Source of the DNA: Bacteroidales bacterium
GTDB lineage: Bacteria > Bacteroidota > Bacteroidia > Bacteroidales > ML635J-15
Assembly: GCA_017994175.1 (NCBI GenBank)
Contig: JAGOLH010000005.1
Location: forward strand, 1 to 64,000
DNA length: 64,000 nucleotides
Direction of reading: 5' to 3'
The notes below the pieces were generated by a model. It saw only the letters and a program-made list of their open reading frames with translations. It searched no databases and was not told the origin of the DNA. The position numbers and the translations under genes are program-made. Below are positions 56,401-63,631 of the stretch, piece after piece (position 1 is the first letter of the stretch; the number at the start of each line of letters is the position of its first letter).

Positions 56401-57781
56401 ACCCTGAGCAAATCATCCACTGATATGTATAGCTACCTACTCCGCCAGTAGGAGTTGTTGTAAAAGTTAATGCAGTTGGGTCATCACCAAAACAAATATC
56501 TTGGTCGGTTTGAATGCTTCCTGGGTCGAATGCAATATATGAGGGGTGGTCAAGGGTGAGTAATACACCTGATGAGGCTCTAACTGCAGCGCCTCCAAAT
56601 GATGCTCCTTCTGTTCCACCGTCAACATTTGTAACAGGGTTAATTACATTGTTGAGACAAGGATTTATAAATATTTTGATTTTACCACCGCTACCACCGC
56701 CACCGCCTTTAGGGTTGTGAAAACATGTCCCGAGGGATTGATTGGGTAAGCCTGCGTCACCACCATTTCCACCTTTGCATTGAATTGTACCAGTAATAGT
56801 TGCAGCATTGACGGAAGATATCAATACTCCGCCTCCAGAACCTCCTCCGGCACCACCGCCACCACCTCCAGAGCCAATGTAATTTCCATAAATATTGCCG
56901 GGCCCACATTTATCAACGGTCTCAATATTATTATCGACATAGCAGTCGTAACTATTATCTGAAGAGGCTCCGCCGCCATTGCCACCATTACCGCCATTGG
57001 TGCCATTAGCATAAATTGCTCCGGAAGCGGGTAGCGAAAACGTGTTTTGTGCAATCAATTCTACTCGCCCTCCGCCTATACCTCCATTACCACCATTTGT
57101 GCCAGCAGTGTATCCTCCTCCTCCTCCAGATGCACCTCCACCTCCGGAGCCATAATCAACAGAGAAGCTTGTATTGTCACCATATGCCACAGGACTTCCA
57201 TTGGCTGTACCACCAACACCACCTGTTATTACATAAACACTGGCTGCATTCCCGCCAACTCCGCCATTCCCACCCGAGCCATGATGTGAACCGCCGCTGG
57301 CAGCTCCACCGCCCCCGCCTCCAACAATCCATCCATTGGAATTGGTACAGTTTCTGGCAAAACAAAGCGACTGAAATCCTCCAATGTTACCAGCCAAACC
57401 AGGGCCGGGTCCGGTACCATTTGTTCCCGGTAAACCCGGCTGACCAGAAGCACAAGAGCCACCACCTGTCGCTGGAGCTCCTCCTACACCACCTGTACCA
57501 CCGCTGCCACCTGTACCATTAGCATTGATAATGCCATTAATTGTAATGTTTTGAGCTTCTACATGAAGAAAATTACACGATACTGTGACAGTTACACCAG
57601 CCTGAACAACAAAATTGTTAATATTAATGTGATTTCCACAAAGACTTACATCACTTGTTATAACCAAATCAGCACCGCCATAGTTTGTGGTCTGTGCAAA
57701 TACCTGAATTTGATTTAGAAATAGAATAGAAAGAACTATTAGAAACAGCCTCCTTATATATCGATAATTATTCGTACTCAT
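47435..57781 (-). CDS. Giant SprB-repeat surface adhesin with type B T9SS C-terminal domain (3448 aa)
   Basis: Layout: signal peptide (1-30, ending VFAQ); a beta region; a glycine-rich region (about 88-395, GGGGGAGGGSGGG-type); Ig/PKD-like domains (about 420-790); eight repeats of 78 residues (791-1414, each with PNPQC and GGTAPYTYAWDNGLG-type cores); about 24 SprB repeats (1415 to about 3345, with VSCYGxSDG starts and GTYxVTVTDxxGC ends); and a gliding-type C-terminal domain (AFSPNSDGSNDTWEI, VYNRWGQLLYE, YWDGTYNG, GPYLYYIDLNN). Such proteins are exported by T9SS and act in gliding or adhesion. Cys pairs in the SprB repeats suggest disulfides. The gene lies between two PorP/SprF genes. It is by far the largest gene here. 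Confidence 0.93.
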   Translation of the reverse strand: MSTNNYRYIRRLFLIVLSILFLNQIQVFAQTTNYGGADLVITSDVSLCGNHININNFVVQAGVTVTVSCNFLHVEAQNITINGIINANGTGGSGGTGGVGGAPATGGGSCASGQPGLPGTNGTGPGPGLAGNIGGFQSLCFARNCTNSNGWIVGGGGGGAASGGSHHGSGGNGGVGGNAASVYVITGGVGGTANGSPVAYGDNTSFSVDYGSGGGGASGGGGGYTAGTNGGNGGIGGGRVELIAQNTFSLPASGAIYANGTNGGNGGNGGGASSDNSYDCYVDNNIETVDKCGPGNIYGNYIGSGGGGGGAGGGSGGGVLISSVNAATITGTIQCKGGNGGDAGLPNQSLGTCFHNPKGGGGGSGGKIKIFINPCLNNVINPVTNVDGGTEGASFGGAAVRASSGVLLTLDHPSYIAFDPGSIQTDQDICFGDDPTALTFTTTPTGGVGSYTYQWMICSGFCSIPPLGYVNIGGQTANSYDPPCPPTEGTYYYLVLVQSGLNCQDWAGPITINVYDPAINIISASGNDACVGGSIILNSDIVGGSGTCSYQWQFSDDGGTTWSNVGSNSATYNVPTTTTFSNRLYRCQYTCTGVACDIALSNQLSINVNETPQWGTVSVTPTSICDGGSFTLSANVINGVGGTLTWQRRPAGGGAWVTVTSPDSPGVGNWQYQPVFVPLGNGCSIPDGPIVTVSQVVDPTVSITASNSSVCQNNPITLTATATSGAGTCTYQWQYYDGASWVDVGTNSSTLTVDGLTPFSNRRYRCIYSCDGLGCDPAISNESTITVFEKPTVTTSALPNPQCRNQPVTITANGAGGTGPYTYTWSGGVGAGQTHVVTPTVTTTYTVTVRDANNCSATATQTVTIYQLPTVTATANPNPQCANEPVVLNANGNGGLGPYTYFWGSGLGAGQSHTVTPSVNTTYTVIVTDAHGCTRSNNVTVTVRALPTVTASADPNPQCGNEPVDLTANASGGTAPYTYTWDNGLGVGQNHTVNPTSNTTYNVSVTDTYGCSGTALVNVSINELPTVTASATPNPQCANEPVDLTANASGGTAPYTYAWDNGLGAGQNHTVNPAANTTYNVTVTDDNGCSASSSVSVVVNQLPTVTVTALPNPQCANLPVDLTANVSGGTAPYTYAWDNGLGAADSHTVNPVANTTYNVTVTDSNGCSNTGSVDVIVNQLPAVTASAAPNPQCANEPVDLTANASGGTAPYSYLWDNGIGAGQNHTVNPTTNTTYNVTVTDSNGCSATALVNVVVNLLPTVTASATPNPQCANEPVDLTANASGGTAPYTYAWDNGLGAGQNHTVNPAANTTYNVTVTDDNGCSASSSVSVVVNQLPTVTVTALPNPQCANEPVNLNASASGGTSPYTYAWDNGLGSGNSHTVNPVANTTYNVTVTDSNGCSNTGNVSVSINSLPTINVVETAQATCGSANGIATATAGGAVGPYTYEWSNGDNSSDGIAENLPAGFYTVTTTDQSGCSISGSVIVSSPVDITSNAVQIVPVSCYGGSNGTGQLTVSGGNPPYNITWTNGSSSGFINNVNVGTFILTNLTAGTYSIQVTDQDNCVSTTTLTITQPTAIGITYALNQAITCYGNSDGEATISVTGGVPNYDISWSNGSVSDNLTNVNGGPHIISNLNAGTYTITVTDDSGCTQTTSMVITQPQMLGLNFVVTNEPSCNSSDDGSIEITVTGGTPLFDINWSNGISSGSLNDVAAGPHTINDVTAGIYSISITDINSCTFSTNNTINEPIALTISGSMQSAVSCFSEDDGVAEVTVSGGTPTYIIEYSNGITSGSLSGLNSGNHTITDLTAGDYQLTVTDSNGCTANTSFSITEPTAVTATINQSNVLCYGNNNGSAEVIPGGGVPGYTYEWQNESLTVIGTNSTISNLVAGTYFITVTDSHSCTGASSVTITEPGSINLSLSHTDASTYGNIDGQASVAVTGGTPPYNYSWENSANPGVIVGTTATITGLAAGDYCVTVTDNQSCSSTGCVTVSQPPDQLIGVLQSQNNVSCYGLSDGNVNITAFGGTPDYAYHWENLSGVTISTGPSATDLPAGNYYLTITDSMGYTWSTEITISQPAEMIITSASGDNLNCYGDSDGVVAVSVSGGNIPYSYHWEDESGNDLGINNSTVSNLQEGSYFVTIIDANNCPAIDTSMLIIQPDEFTAQISLFNNPLCFGSADGSLQVSVSGGTSPVSTYNWDDPISSYHGDNPQNLSAGTYTVTAIDSHGCTAEVSQVLTEPSALNTSLTATPTTGFGSDDGSANAAVSGGTPPYSYSWENSANPGVIVSTSNPAINLTAGTYCVTVSDSHGCTATDCVSVTEPEQLNVSINSTDADCHNNSTGSATAVVSGGILPYTYQWQNSSGSNIGSGSSISNLPADTYYITVTDANLFTATAMIIITEPEELLISGATVTNVSCNGLTDGSVVILVTGGTTPYQFIWHELGNPTVLSTSSELNEIAAGSYVVEITDQHGCTFTQTYTITQPDDLIIDDVDVSNIICPYDDGSGTAEIFAEGGTPPYSYTWILDGNTLAFTGSVLTSANAGDYSVSVHDSNNCNSSLFNFTITIPDDLALIADIDSVVCFGENNGSIVLTANGGSGGYIYSWDPPVSTTNSAFNLLAGTYAVTITDGSMCTFSANYTVGQPADALSGTFSQTDQISCNGFDNGAGTITLSGGTPPYQINWINGGNTYSESGVITNTFNIHNLRAGNLNITIADSRNCSYNFSSLLSEPTALQSEFINVLNLSCFNDNSGAFSVNVTGGTGDYSYIYDNNGIPTTNTSYNQLAAGWHYITVSDENNCILEDSILLTEPALLTTNLIDTISLNCFGDENGSAAISIGGGTPNYNVTWNNSMGSQIGTGLVVMNLTAGKFYVQVIDSHNCTTIDSIQVIQPDNLIANLSRTNPKCFGSSDGKIWATVTGGTSPYNFEWSVSSIDSDTLFNLPAGHYTVTISDNHNCHAEAEIELVNPPQLSSEMATTDVDCSDHMGSAQVTVNGGTPPYQYLWSNSATGYYINNIAGGEYQVTITDFNGCTLIDDATVEISGSIGVTISQLFQIRCYGDATAVLSAVSNGHQPIEYIWSEGNYTTQIVENLPVGTYTVTVTDSWGCTGTDEIQVNQPQQMVVDFVTTDVLCKFGSTGTARAIVSQGTPGYTYFWMHSGNTSNNVSGLSAGTYTLQITDNNSCTILASVMIHEPDSALSAVVISQNSTCNNSNDGQAGALGTGGTAPYSYIWEAPNGSTIGTSFTGNNLIPGMYYLTVTDNNNCVYSTSTLITEPSPIYIDIAASGGPSCYGNTDGYILLEEITGGTPPYHVFISSGSINWEQEVILIDSIPAGVYRIDVVDNNNCHNVGDALLVVLNDSEIDCLQIPAAFSPNSDGSNDTWEITHVEMFPRILIQVYNRWGQLLYEAGYNDEYWDGTYNGAPVPTGPYLYYIDLNNNTDPITGTVTIIR
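53540..55411 (-). repeat. Eight in-frame tandem repeats of 234 bp
   Basis: Eight units of exactly 78 codons each within the giant adhesin gene. Units 4 and 7 are identical in protein. The DNA of 53731-54003 and 54433-54705 differs at a single base in 273, an offset of 702 bp or three units. Outer units (1, 2) are the most diverged. Confidence 0.9.
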
Positions 57782-57954
57782 CGTTTCAATTTTTAATATA
57801 TTAACTATAAATATAGCCAGTATTTCATGTTAAATCACTATTAAAATATTAACATATTGTTGACAATACAAAATATTTTACTTATCATAAAATCTACAAC
57901 ATAACACACACACACACACAATACAATCTATATACGCGCACAACTAAAGCAATA
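57782..57954. other. Intergenic region with an AC microsatellite
   Basis: The gap between the giant adhesin and the third PorP/SprF gene contains eight AC dinucleotides (57904-57920). It is otherwise AT-rich with no hairpin seen. Slippage here could alter expression of the 10-kb gene, but that is speculation. Confidence 0.5.
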
Positions 57955-58875
57955 CTAAAAACTCGGCATTGAGCCTTTGTCCTGTTCCGGATTTTTCAAA
58001 TACAATGCCAATGTAATTTCATGAGCCCCACTCGATACGTTTTTCAATGTCGATATCACCATATCGTATGAATACGAAACTAAAAACTGTTTAAATCTGT
58101 ACCCAGCCTGCAAAACCACTGCATCGCCATAAGAAAATAACAATGAAAGTGAAATTTTGTTTTGGTACAGATAGTTGATTCCCAAATCAAATTTGAATGG
58201 AGTATCTCCGGTGAAATACAAATTTGTATGAGGAGTCAACAAGTGCTCTTCGTATCCGGGGCGTAAATAAACTCCACCATGAATAAAATAATGTCTTGCA
58301 GAAACTATACTACCAAAAGTCTCACCGGTTTCATAGAATCTGAACTTCGATTTAAGCACCTGTTGAATGCCAAATCCGGTATAAAATTTATCGGAGAAGA
58401 AAAGAACTCCAATATTTGCATCAGGTTTCCATGCTGCATCGTTAATATTTTGAAGAACAGAATTGTCATTTTGCTCATGAATGGTCATCAAGTCACCGCG
58501 GACTCTGTAATTTACAACGGTCCATGCCAATCCGAAAGAAATATTACATACTTCCGTCTTCAGAAGGTAGGCATAATTCAAATTCAGAAACAACCTTCGG
58601 GTTGTGCCGGTTAAATCATTCGATACAATAAGGCCTGCTGCCATATCATCTCTAAAGGAGTATTTCCCTGCAAGGGTAGTAGTAATTGGAGCTCCTGAAA
58701 AGCCAACCCACTGGCTTCTATGATTTAGGAAGATATCCGGGGTTCCAAACTTATTTATATTGGCAGGGTTTAAAAACATTGCGTTAAAATCCTGGTAGCG
58801 GAATTGAGGTAATTGTTGTGCATTTATCAATCCTGAAACCGTAATAAGAAATAGTATTATATAAAATCTTCTCAT
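57955..58875 (-). CDS. PorP/SprF family outer-membrane protein (3)
   Basis: A 306-aa barrel with a signal peptide (MRRFYIILFLITVSGLINAQ). Marks: QLPQFRYQDFNAMFLNPANINKFGTPDIFLNHRSQWVGFSGAPITTTLAGKYSF, GLIVSNDLTGTTRR, DANIGVLFFSDKFYTGFGI. It is more diverged from proteins (1) and (2) than they are from each other. It follows the 1301-aa adhesin by 5 bp and is its likely partner. The distance to the giant adhesin is 173 bp. Confidence 0.92.
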   Translation of the reverse strand: MRRFYIILFLITVSGLINAQQLPQFRYQDFNAMFLNPANINKFGTPDIFLNHRSQWVGFSGAPITTTLAGKYSFRDDMAAGLIVSNDLTGTTRRLFLNLNYAYLLKTEVCNISFGLAWTVVNYRVRGDLMTIHEQNDNSVLQNINDAAWKPDANIGVLFFSDKFYTGFGIQQVLKSKFRFYETGETFGSIVSARHYFIHGGVYLRPGYEEHLLTPHTNLYFTGDTPFKFDLGINYLYQNKISLSLLFSYGDAVVLQAGYRFKQFLVSYSYDMVISTLKNVSSGAHEITLALYLKNPEQDKGSMPSF

Positions 58876-58880
58876 GGCGA

Positions 58881-61800
58881 TTATCTGATAATTGTTACAT
58901 GCCCTTTTAATAAATCTTTGCCTATACCCTGATCTATTATATAATAATACGTGGCTTCCGGTAATGAGTTTTTATTATAAGTACCATCCCAGTCGTTCTG
59001 ATAATTCTCCGCAGAGAATACCAAATTGCCGTTTCTGTTGTAAACCCAAACGGTGCTATAGGGGAACTGCTCTATGTTTTCGATGTACCATGTTTCGTTC
59101 ACACCGTCACCATTAGGAGTAAATGTGTTAAAAATTATCAAACAGTACTCAGCTTCAATCAGGTCGATACTAACTGTGCTTACACAATTATTTGCATCGG
59201 TAATGGTAAGGTAATAATACCCGTCTCTTATGCCAGAAATAGTGTTCTCTGAACTTCCGTCAGACCACATGTAAACATACGGATTTGTACCCCCTGAGGC
59301 AGTCGAGGATATTGAGCCATCAAATACCGCAGTACAACTCGGTGCAATGACGTCAATTCCGGGATTAATGGAATCGGGTTGGCTTACCAATAATTGTATT
59401 GTGTCGAAACAGCCATAATAATCATTGGCAGTGATGCTATATGTGCCAGCGCTCAGATTATATGCAGTATGATTAAAGCAACCGTTTGACCAAACAAAAT
59501 TTAAAGGATGAACTCCTGTAGGAATATCTGCAATGGCGGTGGCTATAGAATCGCCATAACATAAATTGGTGCTGATTAATTCTACTGTCGCTTCAATGTT
59601 TCCTGTTACAGTTACATTAAGATCTACGGATAAAATACAGCCTTGAGCGTCTGTGATAGTAACACTAACATCTCCCGATGGTAAAGCAACTGCATGTGAC
59701 TGTGTTTCACCGTCTGACCAGAGGTAAGTGTACGGAGCTGTTCCTCCTTCCGGACTAATGAATCCCTGCCCCGGAGACACACCGCAATTGACGGGTAAAG
59801 TAGAACCCGTGGCTTCAAGAACATCGGGTTGGGTGAAAATAATGCTGTCGATAAATACGCATCCATTGGCATCGGTAATTGTTACATTAAAATAATTGTA
59901 AGCAGGCATACCGGAACCGGTAAATCCATTCTGTTCAACGTTGTCTTCCCAAACCACCGTGTATGGAGGTGTACCACCGGTAGGAACAGAAGTTGCCGAA
60001 GCATCAGAAAATTCGAAACAGGATACGTTGTGAACCATTTCAAATTCGTTGCCCAACAAGCTGGGTTGGGTCACCGTATAAGATTCTATTATACTGCAAT
60101 TGTGCTCGTCAGTAACGGTAACAGTATATGTACCCGGGAATAGGTTCTGTATTGTATCGTTAAAATAATTATTACTCCAGTGAATAATATAATCTGGAGT
60201 TCCACCAACGGGTTCAACAACTATCATTCCATCGGGAATTCCAAAACAATTCAGATTAAAAATGTTGCTGTTAATAATTAATTCGTCGGGTTGTGTAATC
60301 ATGCTCAAGGCGGTATCGGTACAATTGTGCGAATCGGTAACTGATACCATGTAGAATCCCGGAGGCAGATTGGTAAGGCTTGAATTATGGTTAGAAGGAT
60401 CGTGGAACCATGTATATGTGTATGGTTCAACTCCGCCAGTGGTTATAACATCAAGTGTGCCATCGTCATCACCATAACAGGTAATATCGGTGTGCATCAG
60501 ATAAGCAATCAGGGTATCAGGTTCATTGACAACATATAAATCCATCCAGTTACAGTTGTTGGCATCTATCACTGTTACGTTATAGGCCCCTGCCGGAATG
60601 TTTAATAAATCCTGAGTTGTTGCTCCGTTGCTCCAAATGTAATTGTAAGGAGGGGTTGCCCCTGTTGGATTAAGGTCAATACTACCGTTGGTGAGCCCAT
60701 TGCATTGCACATCGGTGACCAAAGTATTAAAACTTAGAGCTGTTTCGGGCTCGTCGATGAAAACGGAATCGATGATTGGGCATCCTACCCAGTCGGAAAT
60801 AGTTACATAGTGCCAGCCTGCTGCAAGGTTACTTGGGTTTGCTTCCTCGCTTCCGCTGGGCTCCCAATGATAGAAATAGGGTGGAGTACCTCCGCTTACG
60901 TTTGTGTAAACAATTCCGGTATGCATACCATGACAAAGAACATCGGTAACTTCTAAATCATAATTTAAAGGTGGATCTACCACAATCGAAATAGAGTCGT
61001 AACTTTCGCAGCCATAAGCATCGGTAATTGTTACCAGATAATATCCGGGAGGTGCAAAAATACTGTCAACGTCAGAATAAGTATTGTAGGTGATATCGCC
61101 TGTAGACCATGTATAAGTAAAAGGAGGAACGCCGTTTTGAGCTTCGGCATGTACATAGCTGTAAGGGTCACCATAACAATATGATGAAGCATACAGCAAT
61201 GCATTAACTTCCGATTTATCATAGGGTTTGATATAAGTTCCCGGAAAAACAATGTCTTCCTGGAAGTGCTCCAGTTCCCATGTTTCGTCAAACCATGTCA
61301 GTGGTATATAGCCCAAAGGAATCTCCCAAACGAACAAAGGCCCTATTGTCCAGGGTCCGAAATCCTTCGGATCATCTTCGTTGTAAGCGTAGTAACTGCT
61401 CATCTCAATGGGTGGACACTTTATAGGCTCAGGTAGGTCGGCATTGCCAGAAATATAAGTTGGAAGTTTGAATTCAGGCATTTCGGCATCACCATATGTC
61501 GCTTTAAAAGGTGTGATAATAGTGATATTTACTTCGAGCGCTTCTATAAGCAGAGCGAAAGCCATACTGTCCCAGGTATGATTGCGTATTGTGGGCTGTA
61601 TGTTGTATTGCACCGCGACGTACATACTATCCCATCCATGGCAGGGATAGGTTATAGTAAGGTCATTCCCGATAGCCATTCTAACCGAGTCGTTAAACCC
61701 TGTTTCAACAGTAGAACCGTCATCGGGGTTATTGACGACATATTCCAATGGAATCGGGAAACTGAATGTTCCCCAGATTGTAGGACAGAAATAGATATCC

Positions 61801-62786
61801 TGATGCAAATAGTTTCGTAATAAAAGATTTACCTGAAGCAGGCTGTACTCGATCTGGAAAATTACCTCACCTAGCGGAGTCTCGATAGGATATGATATTG
61901 TGTCGTTTAAAAAATCGATAGCTTCCTGTATTTGTGGCCCTTCCGGCGCAGGAATATAGCCAGCCATAACATATAAAAACCCAAGTACATCGAGATGAAC
62001 GTATAAATACATGCTATCGCCCTGTGCTATCAAACAGTTGGATTCCAACTCGATATGGTCTTCGGTTTCGACATAGGGTAATGTTATATGGGCTTCGAAG
62101 TTAAATCCTACAAGGTCGGTAAAATCAACGTCGATGGGCAACTCCCAATCGTGACAGAATTGAAACTGCCCGTCGACATAACATGGAAAAATACAATATT
62201 GTGTTTCACCGTTAATATGGAACAATGTGTCGAGGGTGTATGGAAGCGCAACGGCAGCAGGTATTAATTCGATGGTATCGCATCCGAAAACACAAACGAT
62301 AATATTCATATCCGGATTAAACATGTATTCAAAGTCCAGAGTAATTACTCCAACCGGAGGAAATTCAGTTTCGAGATTCCAGCCGTCGGTAACTTCGTAA
62401 TCGGTGTATATTGTTGCAGGACCTCCATAGTCGAAAGTGTAGTCTTCAGGGAAATCGAGGTGGGTTTCTATAGGGTAATCAAGGTCGAATTCTCCGGTAT
62501 AGAAGCCATGTGCTTCGAAAGTTGAGGCAAGAATAGCCTGAATGCCAACTTCGAATCCTACCCCCAGTTGCATTCCGAGTATGTCGGTAACTTCGGTAAA
62601 TCCCCAGCTTTCGTCGATATTGACATCAAATATGGGCTGCTCAACATCGATTCCGTAAGCCCAGTCAGGTCCCCACATGTTCTGATCGTACGACGAATAC
62701 CACATTTGGTGGGTAAGGTCGTTGTTTTGGGAATAGGCTGAGAACGTCAGCGTTGTAATTAGTATAATTGTAAAAAATCTTTTCAT
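58881..62786 (-). CDS. SprB-repeat surface protein with novel N-terminal region (1301 aa)
   Basis: The ATG at 62786 gives a signal peptide (MKRFFTIILITTLTFSAYSQ) and avoids overlap with the upstream gene. Residues 21 to about 525 form a region I do not recognise: very acidic, poor in Lys and Arg, rich in Tyr, Phe and Trp, with paired Cys (CVFGCD, CIFPCY). About nine SprB-type repeats follow (about 525-1210). The last 85 residues are the gliding-type C-terminal domain: TFTPNGDGVNETWYI, VYNRNGNLVF, DWDGTYNKNSLPEATYYYII, ending KGHVTIIR, almost as in the giant adhesin. It should be a T9SS type B cargo. PorP/SprF (3) lies 5 bp downstream. Confidence 0.9.
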   Translation of the reverse strand: MKRFFTIILITTLTFSAYSQNNDLTHQMWYSSYDQNMWGPDWAYGIDVEQPIFDVNIDESWGFTEVTDILGMQLGVGFEVGIQAILASTFEAHGFYTGEFDLDYPIETHLDFPEDYTFDYGGPATIYTDYEVTDGWNLETEFPPVGVITLDFEYMFNPDMNIIVCVFGCDTIELIPAAVALPYTLDTLFHINGETQYCIFPCYVDGQFQFCHDWELPIDVDFTDLVGFNFEAHITLPYVETEDHIELESNCLIAQGDSMYLYVHLDVLGFLYVMAGYIPAPEGPQIQEAIDFLNDTISYPIETPLGEVIFQIEYSLLQVNLLLRNYLHQDIYFCPTIWGTFSFPIPLEYVVNNPDDGSTVETGFNDSVRMAIGNDLTITYPCHGWDSMYVAVQYNIQPTIRNHTWDSMAFALLIEALEVNITIITPFKATYGDAEMPEFKLPTYISGNADLPEPIKCPPIEMSSYYAYNEDDPKDFGPWTIGPLFVWEIPLGYIPLTWFDETWELEHFQEDIVFPGTYIKPYDKSEVNALLYASSYCYGDPYSYVHAEAQNGVPPFTYTWSTGDITYNTYSDVDSIFAPPGYYLVTITDAYGCESYDSISIVVDPPLNYDLEVTDVLCHGMHTGIVYTNVSGGTPPYFYHWEPSGSEEANPSNLAAGWHYVTISDWVGCPIIDSVFIDEPETALSFNTLVTDVQCNGLTNGSIDLNPTGATPPYNYIWSNGATTQDLLNIPAGAYNVTVIDANNCNWMDLYVVNEPDTLIAYLMHTDITCYGDDDGTLDVITTGGVEPYTYTWFHDPSNHNSSLTNLPPGFYMVSVTDSHNCTDTALSMITQPDELIINSNIFNLNCFGIPDGMIVVEPVGGTPDYIIHWSNNYFNDTIQNLFPGTYTVTVTDEHNCSIIESYTVTQPSLLGNEFEMVHNVSCFEFSDASATSVPTGGTPPYTVVWEDNVEQNGFTGSGMPAYNYFNVTITDANGCVFIDSIIFTQPDVLEATGSTLPVNCGVSPGQGFISPEGGTAPYTYLWSDGETQSHAVALPSGDVSVTITDAQGCILSVDLNVTVTGNIEATVELISTNLCYGDSIATAIADIPTGVHPLNFVWSNGCFNHTAYNLSAGTYSITANDYYGCFDTIQLLVSQPDSINPGIDVIAPSCTAVFDGSISSTASGGTNPYVYMWSDGSSENTISGIRDGYYYLTITDANNCVSTVSIDLIEAEYCLIIFNTFTPNGDGVNETWYIENIEQFPYSTVWVYNRNGNLVFSAENYQNDWDGTYNKNSLPEATYYYIIDQGIGKDLLKGHVTIIR

Positions 62787-62796
62787 AAATAACAAT

Positions 62797-63312
62797 TTAT
62801 TGAACCGATAGTAACGCTGCTTCCAATGCCGGTAGCAATAATTTCTTAAGCTCCTGGGGGTAGTTGGCATTTACCCAGATTGTATTACTGCTCCCCGTAA
62901 AAAGCATGATTCTTTCATATACAACGTCCTTAGTGTTGAACTGAACAACAAACCATGCTGCACGCTCTCCTGTTTTTGTTTGTACAACTTTCTTTTCGAT
63001 TAATTTGTATCCTTGCGAAGAGATATATTCGTCAGTCATTGCACTTTCGATAGTTTGGTGCGACACTCCGGGTATTTCAATTACCTGAATTGTACAGGCA
63101 GATCCGGGGTGGGCAAAACCATGAATATTTTCATCAGGAATAAAGTATTCCGGAGGTATCATTTTTACCGAAGTATTAGGAACCTGCAATAGTTTAGCTG
63201 TGTCGTACACCATGTTCGCCTGCTTCTCTTCAACAAAACTTGTTAGTGTTTGCGAAAACGAAACACTCCAAACTATAATAAAGCTTACAAATGTTAACAA
63301 AATCTTTGACAT
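62797..63312 (-). CDS. Small secreted protein, DUF1795/PsbP-like (171 aa)
   Basis: A signal peptide (MSKILLTFVSFIIVWSVSFSQ) precedes a 150-residue domain whose order of strands and helix, with GYKLIEKKVVQTKTGERAAWFVVQFNTKDVVYERIMLFTGSSNTIWVNANYP, resembles the PsbP/DcrB (DUF1795) fold. The resemblance is structural in flavour and tentative. It is the first gene of the minus-strand adhesin locus and ends 10 bp before the 1301-aa adhesin, so it is probably co-expressed. Function unknown. Confidence 0.6.
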   Translation of the reverse strand: MSKILLTFVSFIIVWSVSFSQTLTSFVEEKQANMVYDTAKLLQVPNTSVKMIPPEYFIPDENIHGFAHPGSACTIQVIEIPGVSHQTIESAMTDEYISSQGYKLIEKKVVQTKTGERAAWFVVQFNTKDVVYERIMLFTGSSNTIWVNANYPQELKKLLLPALEAALLSVQ

Positions 63313-63631
63313 GACTACAAAATTTTAAGACTGCTAATATAGAAAAACTATTGCATTTAACGCAATTTTATGACGTTATTTACTGGATTTAGTTGTCTTT
63401 ATTTATTCACAGTTTTTTCGGATTAACCCCAAGATTTTTACGTTAACACTTTCTCTTTTACCAAGATAACAAAAACAAGGCAAGCATCAAGTTTCGATAA
63501 ATTGTTGATAAAATAATAATCTACAGTGTGCAACTACCTTCCACGAGGCAAATTGCTCAAGTTTTATGATTTATTGTGGTATTACAAAAACAAATTATCA
63601 TGGAGCATTTATAACCTAATTTTTATAAGCG
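63313..63631. other. Gene-free stretch upstream of the adhesin locus
   Basis: About 320 bp of AT-rich DNA between the adhesin locus and the ABC ATPase. It should hold the promoter of the adhesin locus. I see no gene, no strong hairpin and no clear TAnnTTTG/TTG pair. Confidence 0.4.

Noticed and set aside
57016-57522. 168-codon plus-strand frame opposite the giant adhesin
   Set aside because: It is the His/Leu/Cys-rich complement of the glycine-rich coding region.
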